Origin: Caprella mutica
Taxonomy: Eukaryota; Arthropoda; Malacostraca; Amphipoda; Caprellidae
Assembly: GCA_947561585.1 (NCBI GenBank)
Contig: CANNZV010001130.1
Span: 62,001-126,000 of the forward strand
Direction: 5' to 3'
DNA: 64,000 bases
The position numbers and the translations under genes are program-made. Under the pieces are notes generated by a model. It was not told where the DNA came from. It saw only the letters and a list, made by a program, of their open reading frames with translations, and did not search any database. How positions within the stretch are numbered: the first letter of the stretch is position 1; every line of letters begins with the position of its first letter. This document shows, piece after piece, positions 47,295 to 59,473 of the stretch.

Positions 47295-48370
47295 TACATG
47301 GTGCGGAGAAAGTTCCCGATCAAATTTAGTTTTTTAAATATAAGATGTTATTTTTTACTAAAATTTATCCATTTCTCTCTTCCTCTCTTCCTGCCAGCTA
47401 CACTGCGCGGGGAAGACAAACTTGTTGAGCTGTTAAAAGCACCGAAATTGACTGTTAGGGATGCTGTTAAACGCTACCAAGAACAGGAGACAACAGGTGA
47501 TCGACCCAGGTGTGGACGAACTTGTACTGCACGCACTCCAACCAAAATCAAAGCCATTAGGGAGCGGATAAGGAGGAACCCCAAGCGAAGCATGAGAAAG
47601 ATGGCTATGAGTGTGAAACAATCGTCAAAGAAGACCTCAAGTTGTCCCCCTTCAACAGCTCACGGACTTGCAGAAACAAAAGAGGCTGGACAGATCGAAG
47701 ATTCTTTTGAATGCAATGAAAGATGGCACGCAGGCTGATTAGAGAGTCTTTTCGGATGAGAAAATGTTCCCTGTGGAGGCCAAATTCATATCTCAGAACG
47801 ATGGAATTCTGGCTAAAAGTGCTGACAGTATCCCTCCATCTGTAAAGACTGTTTTCCGTCGCCAAAAGCCTGCCTCTGTGATGGTTTGGGCTGCCATCTC
47901 TGAGAGTTGGAGATCTCCTCTCATTTACGTCAAACAAGGCGGTAAAGTTAACGCAAAATTGTATATCGAGGATATTTTGACTCAAAGACAAGTCCAGTGG
48001 AAGAAGCATTTCAAGGACAGGCCTTGAAGTCCTTCACAGCGGGACCTGAACCCTCTGGACTTTTGTGTGTGGTCCATCTTGGAGAAGGAAGCGTGCACTA
48101 CAGCTCATGATAGTACGGAAACTCTGAAGAAGTCCCTCGAGCGAAAATGCCCTTAAATTCCACAAGAAACATTCCGTGCCGCGGTAAAGAGCTTCAGAGG
48201 TAGACTCAAGAGAGTAATCGCCACCAATGGTGGTCATATTGATAAATAATTGGTAGAGCTGTTAATTGGGGTTATTGATATATTGTGAGATAAGTTTTGT
48301 TTTATTTCATCCATCACAACTCATTAAATTAAAATTCTTATATGATCGGGGACTTTCGTTGCACTCTGTA
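47295..48370 (+). mobile_element. Tc1/mariner transposon, degenerate
   Basis: 1072 bp (47297-48368) between TA dinucleotides. The imperfect ~30-bp inverted ends are CATGGTGCGGAGAAAGTTCC on the left and, on the right, the complement of CAGAGTGCAACGAAAGTCCC. It carries a broken plus-strand transposase. Confidence 0.9.
47399..48249 (+). pseudogene. Broken mariner-family transposase
   Basis: Remains of a DDE/D transposase. The helix-turn-helix half (47399-47640) keeps RGEDKLVELLKAP, TGDRPRCGRT and IRERIRRNPKRSMRKMA. A frameshift follows. The catalytic half resumes about 47745 in another frame with the first Asp in VFSDEKMF, then RRQKPASVMVWAA. The segment that should carry the second catalytic Asp is missing, with QRQVQW joined closely to the third region, whose motif LNPLDFCVWS appears in a further frame near 48050. 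A TAA interrupts the C-terminal part at about 48154. At least two frameshifts, an internal deletion and a stop make it certainly inactive. Start uncertain. Confidence 0.88.
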
Positions 48371-49449
48371 TACTTATAAATCTCAAAATCCATTAAACAT
48401 TTAAACTCCAAGGTTGTTATAAGTATGTTATTTAATGGAAAATTGTTTTCTAAGATCATTAATTAATATTGATTTAGTATTTTATAGAAATTAAATCAAA
48501 AGTATTCAACTAAAATGATTGATTCTATGGTGAGTTCATATAAAATCTCGATGTAGGTCCATAATATATTTTATAACTTTCCAATTCTGTTCAAGTGAAT
48601 TCCCAAAATGAATTAATGCAAACTTTGAACATTTCAGTAGAGATCCTATCATAATTAAATTGTCAAGATAATTTCTCATTGAATATTAAGTGTAATAATG
48701 AATAACTTCATTGAAATCATTGATTATTCTTTTCAATTTAGTACGTAAGTATTTCTTGCTATAAATTCTAAATTCAATAGACATTTAGAATTCAATTAAA
48801 ATTTTTAATCCAATTCACGGTTTAAAATCGATTACATTTTAAATTCAATAAACATTTTGATTTTACCATTTTAACCAATAGCATTTGTGAACAGGCTCAT
48901 AAAACTCATAAAACGGACGCTCCATAAACGGACACCTTACAAAGGACTAAAATGGTCCTTTCTTCCGGACGTTAGAACGACCTCTTCAATATTATATGGA
49001 TTAACCAATATTCTATCCGTCTACAAAGTATCTAGTCATACATTGATTATATTCAGAAGTCTTGAGAGGAGTATCTCACCGAAATTTGAGATTATTTAAA
49101 AAAAATCTACACTTAATGTACTGTTTTTCAATTTTTGGAGTTATTCCATTTTGTTAACCTTTCCCTTTACATTTTCTTGTATTATAAAATTTCTTTAAAA
49201 ATTAGAAAGCGGTGTAACTATCCTATAATTTTAAGTAATTCATATATCCATTTATTTGGTAACATCTTTGTTTTATTTTACCTAACTGATTCTTTCTTAC
49301 TTTTATATGGGTAAGTTTTGTTATAATAATAATTAGTAGATTTATAGATAATAATCTGAAATTGTTCTTCCTTATATAAATTTTCCATGAAATGGTGTTA
49401 GAGAAAACTTGCAAAGTTTAACCCTATTCAAAGTTTAACCCGTTTCAAA
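48371..49449. other. AT-rich non-coding stretch
   Basis: Nothing recognised. Confidence 0.45.
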
Positions 49450-49950
49450 ATCGCTAAAAGCATAGCCTAATACACTAGGATAATGTGTAAGGAAATTGTA
49501 GTGGATAAATTAAGTCAATTTTTGATAATAAACGATTATTTATTAAGTACTGTTATTACATTCAAACAAGCCATTCACGCACACTCAACCAGTTGGCTGA
49601 CAGTACCTCCCCCCTTTCCCAGTGAGCGGCTAAGCTACACTCAGGCGCATTCTGCAGAGATATGTACTAATGTGAACATGTAACTACTGTATTGAAGGCA
49701 TGCATGTGTCCTGTGTAGTATAGTGTTCTTATACAGAGTTTGGAAACGATGAGATGTTGTATCGTGATCAAATGGTTATTATTCACTGACACATATTATT
49801 GGTAATTGTTCTATTGATAAATAAGTTGAATTAGATTATTTACCTAACAGTGATTTACAGAAAAGAATTACTGACAATTGAATGGGGTTTATACTCCTTT
49901 GATATATTATATGATTGGTCAAACTGGCATTATGGAGCCGTCTAAGATTA
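49450..49950 (+). repeat. Dispersed repeat, copy 2
   Basis: Direct-orientation relative of 32300-32800, sharing AAGTCAATTTTTGATAATA, TTACATTCAAACAA, CCAGTTGGCTGACAGTACCTC and GATTGGTCAAACTGGCATTA-type blocks. It ends within about 10-20 bp of the inner boundary of the right duplication arm. Confidence 0.75.
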
Positions 49951-50387
49951 AGTAGGGAGAGAAATAAAGCTGTATTTACAACATGCTATATTTCAATGCT
50001 ATATATTAAGAAACATATATGCCTTAAAATATTTCAACTATTTCTTTATTCAATAATTAAAATATACCAAGTCTAAGACATTACTAAATTCTTTAAAAAA
50101 TACTGTACATATGAAATGAAACACAATTATAATTATTGAAATAACAGATAATATCTCACATTTTATTCAATTCATTTGCAAACTTCATACCATATCATTT
50201 TCAAACTAGATATTTATTACTAAGATTATAATATAATATTTATTGAATTATTACTAAGATTATAATATAATATTTATTGAATTATTATAAGGATTTCTAT
50301 ATATTATTAATTTTATCCTATGTTTTCTATTCCATTTCTATCACCTTTAATCAGGTTACGGAATTAATATTAATAAATGTTTGTAGC

Positions 50388-50525
50388 TTAATATGTGTGA
50401 ATCCTAATATATGTCTAGCTTAATATTTGTAGCTTAATGTGTGTGTAGCTTAATAGGTGTGTAGCTTAATATGTGTGACTGTATGTAGCTTAATATATTT
50501 GTACTGGTGTATCTTAATATAACTT
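50388..50525 (-). repeat. 16-bp minisatellite, inverted copy
   Basis: About nine units of GTAGCTTAATATGTGT type, the counterpart of 9063-9556. Confidence 0.85.
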
Positions 50526-50640
50526 ACGCCTCTGAAGTTATTGAAGTCAAAATATTAATCAGTAATGATTGAAAAATAGTAGTGTTTTCTTTGTAGTAGA
50601 AACTCTAGTGGATGACGATACAGTTGTATTTATTTTGCGC

Positions 50641-51144
50641 TTAACCCTAATGAGTTTGACGTGAGTTTTCATTTACATCCTTTTTAAATTACTTTATATC
50701 TTTCATGTCATGCCCTTAAATTTACCTGCATTTCTTGTATATGTACCTAAATATATATTAATTATATTTTAGTATTTAAAAGATCAAAAATATTTACGTA
50801 TCTGCGTAATTCACGTAATTTAGTTAATTAATTGTGCTTTGGTGTCGTGTGGCAACGTAGAAACACAGTTTGGTCGGCTTAAAAGCACACATCTTTCTAC
50901 GTTTTCATGGAGCACATACACACATGTGCAAGTTGTGATTGGGTCACACTCCACCCAATCACAGCTCTGCCCTCTCAGTTGCCAATGTTTTTATATACCT
51001 ATGTACATATTTCTTTCTCCTTATTGTTTAATATTTTTACTTGTACTTTGGTAGACATTAGTTTAGTATATATACTAACAACTTGTAGTAAATATAGTAC
51101 CGTAGGTTTATAAATAAGGCATGTGTTTTTTAGATATAAATTAA
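50641..51144 (+). mobile_element. TTAA-bounded insertion (dispersed TTAACCCTAA repeat, copy 2)
   Basis: The insert 50645-51140 lies between TTAA (50641-50644) and TTAA (51141-51144). The paralogous position in the left arm (8934-8937) has one TTAA and no insert. The left end is CCCTAATGAG, as in piggyBac-type elements. The right end (GATATAAA) is not a matching inverted repeat, so the element may be truncated or of another TTAA-using type. Related to 24534-24915. Confidence 0.75.
50934..50963 (+). other. CCAAT hairpin, second copy
   Basis: TGTGATTGGGT, loop CACACTCC, exact complement. The loop is identical to that at 24848-24855. Confidence 0.85.
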
Positions 51145-52474
51145 GATATAAATTTAAAAATATTCTTCAAACTCTTTTACATTCCAATTTTGTTCTTTTA
51201 TGTTAAAATTCTTAAACAATTAATAATTAAAATCGAAAAGGTATTCAACATTTAAGTTATTCTCAAATAACACTTTCCGGATATTAGAAAAAAAATCAGA
51301 ATACTGCATGAAGAAACTCTCGCTCAATGTTTTAGTATGATTGGAAACCAGAGAGAAAACATCAATGATATTTCCAGTTCGAAATACAGTTGTTGAGTGA
51401 TATTTCCCTGAATTACATATAAGTTAATACTTCTATTAAGGTCATTTATAGATATTCTTCTATAAAATAATTAGACCATTACATACAATGTGTTTCACAT
51501 AAATGTCATTTTGAAATAACCATAATAACCGTAAAATCAAATGTTTGTTGGAAGTTCATTATTGGAACTTTTGTTCTGAATTCCAACAATTTCAAATCAA
51601 CAAGCAAATAAAGTTCCAATAAGCCACTTTGCAGAGGGTGCTGAGAGTGCTCACCGCCGGTTGGAGCGGCCTGAGAAAATATAATTTCATAACACCAAAT
51701 AACATTTTTAATGATTGAAAATGGAAAGAATCACCAACTGTTACATTAATTTTATTATCATGTCTTACCAATAATGAAGGAAGAAAATCTATCTCAGTCA
51801 AATTCAAATTTGCTTCTCAATTGTATATTTTTTATGAATGATTAGAAACAGCCGTCAATGGTTAAAATATATAAGAGTGCCGTGAAGGAATAAAGCAGTA
51901 CTAATGTATATCATAACTCAGGCAAAAAGAATTTATCTTTAGGATATGACCTTAATATCCCAGGAATGAATCCTTCTTGTCAGGGAATGATCCAAACAAT
52001 GACTTTTGTAATTGAAATGAGTATTAAAATAATAATTTCCAAGTAGAAACAATAGCGAGATAAACTAAATTAATAGTTTCATCCATCCTCTCAACCAGAG
52101 TTTCTCTCCAATGAACATGAAAAGACTCAGTTGAGAGTCTCTGGACAGCAAGGAGAAGTGAATGTTTGGAATACGAGATGAAAATCAACAGCAGCTGTGA
52201 CCTGCATAACTAATCTCATCCACAAACGATTGTAGATCCTTACAAAAATGAATACATTGGCAAAAGATCTTTTAGTAATAAGTAATTATGTTAATCATGC
52301 TGTGTTATGAATTCAGTGCTTATAAGTGCTAATTATCTATAATAGTTGTAAAAATTTCTTGATAAATCACCTCAATTTGAATCATGATGATTTGACGGAT
52401 TTAACCAGCTTATACAACTTTGCACTACCTTAAAAAAAATTCCTATCTTTCTTATTGTTTACCATTACTGTTGT

Positions 52475-52800
52475 CAAGCCTAGTTCAAGCATTGATGTTG
52501 GTAAGCCTGGTCCAGTTATTGCTGCTGGTAAGCCTTGTTGAATCAATGTTGCTGGAGTGCCTGGTTGAATCATTGCTGTTGGTAGCCTGGTTAAACCATG
52601 ACTGTTGGTAAGCTTGGTTCAATCATATCTGTTGCTAAGCATATATATGTTTCAATCACTACTGCTGGTAGCCTGACTAAACCATAATTGTTGGTAGGTC
52701 TGGTTCAATCATTGCTGTTAGTAGGCCAAGTTAAATCACTGCTGTTAGTAGGCCAAGTTAAATCATTGCTGTTGGTATACCTGGTTTATGCTCAATGGCC
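52475..52800 (-). repeat. 27-bp minisatellite, inverted copy
   Basis: Units of TTGCTGTTGGTAAGCCTGGT type, the counterpart of 6678-7050. A leucine-rich 63-codon ORF through it is an array translation. Confidence 0.85.
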
Positions 52801-54276
52801 TGAGAGCAATAATGGTCTATCGTATCACTGACAAATGTCTTCGATTTTCTGACTTTTTGTTCTCGTAACAGAACTACAAACAAAGTTATTGCTGTTCATA
52901 ACTGGAAACTTTCGATAGAGGTTGACAAATATGGTGAACGTTGGTGGGAATTGGGAATAAAAAATGGTGATTTAGAATTTCCGGAAATATTGAAGATGTA
53001 TAAATTATAGGTATATTAACGAATGAACTTGTATGAAAACATCAACAATGTTCTTCACTCTCTTTGAAAGGGAACAATTTCTATTGAGAGACTCAAATTG
53101 ATATTCAGAATTACAGAAATTCCTAAAATGGAACATTTGAAATGTTTTATTCATCAAAACAAGAAGTTTCATTTTAATATAATTTGAATGTATAGATTAT
53201 CGCAATCACTAAAATCAAAATTAGGAGAGTTTTAACGAAATCCCATTTTAAAATGCAATCAGTTTTAATTAATTGAAATAGAATTTCATATTTCACAACG
53301 AACATATTAAAAAATAATCATTTAACCAAATACCTTATCTAAGCGATAAAAGATATTAGGCATTCGTATTATTAATATCAACAAAAGGAATTTTCCAATA
53401 ACTCGTGCCATTTCATTTTTTTTCTCAGATTATATCATTTTAACAGCTAAATAATGTGTTGTTATTTTAATGTCATCCAATGAATTAGAATTATTTCAAT
53501 AGCCTATCTGGTCGATCTATCTCAGTTTAACTTCTAGAATTTATTTCAATTACTTCCTGTAGTCTGTTTTCGTCCCACTGATTTCTTAACATCCGAACAC
53601 TACGGAGATCTCTAAATCTTGCAGCTTTCATTCACCCATTCAGCGAAAAACTGAATCAGCCAAATTTGTCTGAGCATGGATATACATATTGGGGAATGAA
53701 GTGGCAGACAGTTGGAATATAACAGGATTTGCTATTCAGTATAACGGAGGATAATAATTTTAAGTTTACAGTTGGGATTGTGTCTTTCAGTTATGATTAT
53801 ATGAAGTTGCATATAGTGCAATTGTTTTATATGCTAGTGTTTCTTACTGCATTTGAGTAAAGAACCTAAATAAGATAATGATTTAATTTAACGGAGAATA
53901 GTTAATTTTACCAATAAACAGTAATTCAAAGACTAATTGAAATAGTTCTCGTCCATGGAATACCTATTTACAAATGTTATTTATTTAAATCAGTATATAT
54001 AGAAGGTGAATTTTATAGTATGTTAATATATGATTCACTTTATTGAGCAATCAAAGCAAATAATGAAGCAATAATTACACCTTGTATTGTTTGGGATACA
54101 ATATCCAATCTACATATCTCCATATTTACATTACCCAGTTGATTTTTGGACGAGTACCTATAGATGAATCGCCGTATTGACGATGAATCCTCGATAAATA
54201 TTCGAAGAAGTGTCTGTTTTATCCAAGATTTTTCGTATACAATAAGGCAGGATGATTGTTGATTCATCGAAGAAGC

Positions 54277-55397
54277 TGTTGGAGATTTTCCCTTCATATA
54301 AACTTATGTGCGAGCCGCTTGCAGTTAATTTCTAAATGGATAGACAAACTCAAGTAAAATAAATCCAACATAAATCTTAAAGTTGATTGAGTCGCCCTGA
54401 AACCAATAGATCGCTGCAAGCGCTCTGTTCTTTAATTCTAAACTATATACTGCTGTCAGTTTTATCTCCTGACCAGGTGACTACACATACAAAATTCAGA
54501 TGTCGCCAATTTTGTTGGATGCTGCTACTTGAAAACAAATTACCACCAGTAGCGGCACTGATGACATGGCTCCTATTTAGCATAAGCTTTGCAACTGATC
54601 AAAAATATTAAAACAACTGGATCACCAAACTACCCACATCATTTCCAATCAATGAGAGTCTTATCTGCAAGTTGATGCAGTAGCGACATCCAAATGATTG
54701 CTGGGCAAAAGCGATACAGCTTAATTACGAAAGCAGTGATTATTACCATGGTTCCCTAAAAGAGAGAGGATGGGAAGCAGTGGAGACTAGACGGTAGGCA
54801 ACAACACATCATCGGATTTCCCACAGTATTCTAGACACAGAGGGTGAGCTTGCTTTTCGCGTTCTATTTGCGTAGGGGTGCACTTAATAATTCGTTTTGC
54901 TCCTCTAAAAATAATTTTCAATAATTTAAGTCTTTGCCAACCTAACCCTATAAAATTACTTTAAAATTCAATAATGAAAATTTGATAATTTAAACTTTAC
55001 TACCCATTTAGAAATTAACGTTGCGGAATACCTTAAATTAAAATTGCTAAATTAAAATTGCTAAATTAAAATTGCTAAATTAAAATTGCTAAATTAAAAT
55101 TGCTAAATTAAAATTGCTAAATTAAAATTGCTAAATTAAAATTGCTAAATTAAAATTGCTAAATTAAACTTTAGTATTTATTTAACTCTATAAAATTGCA
55201 TAGTATATTACGAATGCTAATTTTATGACTTTCCGCAGCAACTGTTCCGAATTGGCTTCCTAGTTCCAGACACCCTACTGGACTTCTTCACGGTGCCACA
55301 GTTTTACCAGTCCTATCTTCAACGAAATACATTGAATATTGACTAATTTAATTGTTTAATTTACCGTGCGATAAAGGTCGCCTAGTATTTTGGAATA
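54277..55397 (+). repeat. 5' LTR of BEL element 2 (1121 bp)
   Basis: Starts TGTTGGAGATTTTCCCTTCA and ends ATTTTGGAATA, without the usual CA end. It includes nine copies of the 14-bp unit AAATTAAAATTGCT (about 55035-55165). The 3' LTR has five, which explains the length difference together with a 4-bp insertion. Confidence 0.95.
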
Positions 55398-55414
55398 TGG
55401 CGACCATGACAGGA
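55398..55414 (+). other. Primer-binding site of BEL element 2
   Basis: TGGCGACCATGACAGGA starts directly after the LTR. It resembles the tRNA-Arg-type site (TGGCGACC...) used by some insect retroelements. The tRNA identity is inference. Confidence 0.65.
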
Positions 55415-55624
55415 CTAGTTGGCACTGTGTGGATTTCCGGTGGTGAGTTGTTTGTCTGTCTCTAATTGATGTTTCCCTCTTCCTTTTTTGTGTAATTAAA
55501 ATTTATTATATCTAGATTATTGTTGCTCTATTAAAATTCTATGCTTGTAAACCATTGTTTATTGTTTGTTAAATTTGGTAGTTTATTGGGTTTTCAGAAA
55601 ATTGATAATTTATGACCTTTTAAA

Positions 55625-56912
55625 ATGTCGAAGCTAAAGTCATTAGAACATACTCGTGCCTATATTAGAGGCAGAGTTACCAAACATTCAAACGAGATAG
55701 ATTCCGATTTAGAAGACTTTGATCTAAGTAAAATATTACAGTATATTGCTAGTCTGAAGGAAGATTCAGCTAGTTTAAAGGAACTTGATGATAGGATATT
55801 AGATAAGTTGTGGGACGAGGAACAGACTGATATTTATAATACTACTGCTCAAGATAAGGAGTTGGATGCTATAGCTGGCTATAAAGTCAATAACTCTCTT
55901 AGAACATAAATTAAATGTAACTAGTCATCCACCTCCCCATGTTAATCCTAATAGACTAAAACCAGAGACTGCCCCACTTCCCACTTATGGTGGTGAACGT
56001 GAAGAATCACTGGAAAAGTTTTTCTTCCAATTTGAATCTATAACTAATGTACAAAATTATTCTGGGTTTGAACGTTTTTTGTTGTTACAGAAATGTATGA
56101 AAGGAAAGGCCAGTATCCTGATTAGCTCGCTAGAAGTAGATAAGCAATCCTATAAAGATGCTAAGTTATTGTTAGAGCAAGCCTTTGCTGCTCCACTTGT
56201 ACAAAAATATAACGCATTAGATAGACTCTTGGAGCTTCAGTCTTTGTCTCTTAAAGATCCTTTGTATCTAGTAAGTGAAATGCGTCAAGTGAAGGAATCT
56301 TTCTGTAGACTTGAGATAGATATTATCTATTGGGAAGCCTTACCCGATTCTCTAAAATCTCAATTAGTTAGCATCACTAACAATTCGAAACCAGATTTAA
56401 CAGAAATTGAATCTAATATTTTTCAAGCAGTTGATAGAGTTCAAAGTTTTCCTGTTCAATTCAGTCCAGAAGCTTCTAGACGTAAAACAGATACTTTAGC
56501 TACCAAAGTAGAATATAATTCTGATAGTTTAAAGAACAAATGCAGTCTTTGCTCTGGTGACCATCCTTACTTTAAATGTACCGTATATAAAACACCAGAA
56601 GATAAAATTAAAAGATTGAAAGATGCAGGTGGCTGTACTTTGTGCGGATATATAAATCATAAACCTAGTGAGTGTAAAATGAGAAATCTTAAATGTAAAT
56701 TATGTATAGGAAATCATTTTCCTGTTCTGTGCATTAAAACGGCAAATAAAAGTAGACCAAATGTCCATAAGACCAATAGTAATACTATGAGCACTTCATA
56801 TGTGGAAAGCGCTATGAACAATTCCAAAGATTTAGCTCTTCCTACATTCACAGTAAAAATCAGAGATAGTATTGTAAGGGTGATGCGAGATACAGGTGCA
56901 AGACTACACTGA
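55625..56912 (+). pseudogene. BEL element 2 Gag and start of protease, frameshifted
   Basis: First ATG after the LTR at 55625; the opening frame encodes an acidic N-terminal 94 residues and stops at 55909. The Gag reading continues in another frame from about 55881-55911 through to 56912, so a 1-nt indel lies near 55880-55905. The second part has the Gag core and three Cys-His knuckles: CSLCSGDHPYFKC (CX2CX3HX4C), CTLCGYINHKPSEC (CX2CX4HX4C) and CKLCIGNHFPVLC. It ends just after the protease triad DTGA (56889-56900), where a second indel moves the rest of the protease to the next frame. As it stands no full Gag or protease can be made. Confidence 0.85.
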
Positions 56913-59473
56913 TAACTGACGCCATTGCTAAGGCTTTTAATTTAAAAGTAGTTGAAAGCAACATTAAAGTAACTATGAACGGTTTCAATGGTGCCAGAGA
57001 ATATCTCACTAAATTAGTGGAAGTACCCTTTTTGGTAGGTAATGACATTGTAATTATTAAAGCGTTGTGTGTACCTAGCATTAATATAAATCTTGATGTG
57101 AACGGTATGGGTAAGATTGCTAAGAGTCTAAATTACAAAGGATTTAAGCTAGCCGATAAGTTGCTTAACGAGACTACTGATAAGGCAACTAACATAGATC
57201 TGATATTAGGATCTGATTATTCGTATTGTAACCCTATATCTACTATTGTATTTGGATTGAATAATGAATCCACAATTTTGGTTACTCCTATGGGTGTAAT
57301 GATTGAGGTTAGTATAAGTAAATTGTGTAGAGATGTCAAGTTTTTGGAGGATAACGAAATGATTACTAACAATTTTAATATTTCTATTGATAGGAAGAGT
57401 TTCTCCTATAATTCTAGTGACATAGTATCAGATTCTGAGTTGGAGAAAGCAGCTGACCAAATTCTTGACTCTCAATGTTTAGAATATTTGAATGTAGACG
57501 AGTCGCTGGATGAGTCAAACATTGAGTCAAATAGAAAGTTGTCAGGTACTGATATTCGCAACGCATCCAGGTCTGAGGATGGTAGACTCGTATTGCCTCT
57601 TATGTGGAACTCAAATGTCCAACACTTGTTGGGTCATAATTTTCATCTAGCTAGAAATGTGTTGAAGTCAAATCTTAAGAAATTACTTAAAGATCCTACT
57701 AAATTGAGATTAACCGATGAAGTATTCCGTGAACAAGAGAGCATGGGAATTATAGAGAAAATTCATAATTTAGATGAGTTTCAAGAAACTTATCCTAGTT
57801 ACTCTTTCCTACCACACATGAGTGTTTTCAGGCTGAATAAAGAAACTACTAAATGTAGAGTTGTTTATCTTAGTAATATAACTGAAAATAATCCCGAGTG
57901 GCCCACAACAGTCTCTCACAATCAGGCAATTAATTCTGGGCCTAATTTAAATCAAAAACTTGCTGTTTCTATGATGCTTCTCAGATTTGATCGGTTTCTC
58001 CTAATATTTGATCTTGTGAAAGCTTTCCTTATGATCGCTATGAATATTTGTGATCAAGCTCGTTTGTTATTAATGTGGTATAAGAATGTAATGAAGGGAG
58101 ACTTTACTTTAGTGTACTATAAAGCTAAGCGCTTACCCTTTGGTATTTCTTGCGCTCCTTCTTTGCTCATGATAGCATTGTATAAAATACTTATCATTGA
58201 TGACGATAAGAGTGATTGTAAGGTGACTAATCTTAGAAAATTAGCCTATACTTTGTTCTATATGGACAACGGGGGTTACACTACTAACGATGTTGAAGAT
58301 GTAGAATGGGCAAAGGAGATCTTTACCGATATTTTCAAGGAGTATAAATTTAGCCTTCAGCAATTCGTATGTAATTCATTAGATGTACAGAGTAAAATTG
58401 ACAATGAATATGATGAAAAAACTCCTGATAATGTTAATTTGTATGGGTTGAAATGGGATAGAATTAATGATACTCTTTCAACAGATGACATTTTTCTGGA
58501 CCCCAAGGCAAATACTAAGAGATTAGTACTACAAACCTATGCCAGAAATTTTGATATCTACGGATTTAATTTACCCTTGTTGAACAGGTGTAAGCTCTTC
58601 ATACACAAGTTGCAGTGTGAAAATGATGTGTCATGGGACACTAAATTATCAGATAAAGACCAGAAGGAGTGGAAGTTAATTTGTACCCAAATAAATAACT
58701 GTGTTCCATTTAAAGTACCTAGATTTGTAGGAAAACGTGAGGATTCCTACGAATTAATAGCTTTCACTGATGCTTCAAAAGACATGATATGGAGCCTTGC
58801 TGCACATTCGTGATTTGAGAACTAACCATGTATCTTTCTTTCAAGCAAAAAAAAAATTGTTGGAACTAAAATGAGCACAAAATCCATTCCTTCATTAGAA
58901 CTTTGTGCTGTATTGTTTGGTGTGGAATGTCTAACTAATGTACACAATGAGCTCACTAGTTCTAAATTACTCACGCCAGTTTCTATTGAGAAATTAACTC
59001 TATATACAGATAGTATGATTGCTCTGAATTGGTTAGATGGTATCACTAACAAATTCTCAAAGGCTCAAAATAAACTAAGCGTTTATGTGCGGAATAGACT
59101 TTCCAAAATAGAAAATTTGTGTACAGACAATAAATGTGTAAATTTTAACTTTGTTGTGGGTGAAGAAAACCCTGCCGATCACTTAACAAGAGCAATCAGT
59201 CCTAAGCAGCTGGCTAAAACTGATTTCTACGTTGGCCCTAAATTGCTCAATGTTAGCGAGAGTATGGTACCTAATATTATGTCTGTGACTGTACCATGCC
59301 CCTCATTTGTAATTAACAGCATAGTCCATATTGATGATAGTAACGAGAATATAGATGCTGTACTGTCTTCTACTAAATATTCTTCATTTGATAAATTAGT
59401 TAATGTTCTTGCTAGAGTGTATTTGTTTGTTAATAAATTAAAACTTAAAATTAATCGGAAGAGATATTCATGA
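56905..59473 (+). pseudogene. BEL element 2 protease end, RT and RNase H, frameshifted
   Basis: The main frame (ATG at 56975, open to 58813) covers the rest of the protease and the RT. RT motif A has Asp at 58010 in FDLVKAF, then PFGISCAPS. The active site reads YMDN (58259-58270) where most retroelements have YxDD. RNase H starts at AFTDASKD (58769). About 58790 the reading slips to another frame for some 20 codons, then returns at a run of ten A (58847-58856); two stops lie in the original frame between. RNase H resumes with SIPSLELCAV and YTDSMIALNW (58887-59035) and ends at 59473. A further shift near 59460 leads into integrase. Confidence 0.88.

Larger units (their letters stand above)
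49960..54180 (-). repeat. Right arm of the large inverted duplication
   Basis: Reverse-complement relative of 5280-9870, with the landmarks listed there. It carries its own TTAA-bounded insertion (50645-51140), absent from the left arm, and lacks the left arm's MITE. Its outer end is followed by BEL element 2, inserted about 100 bp farther out. Confidence 0.85.

Noticed and set aside
50641..51144. Standard piggyBac MITE with two good inverted ends
   Set aside because: Only the left end has the CCCTAA form; the right end does not mirror it, so I call it only a TTAA-bounded insertion.
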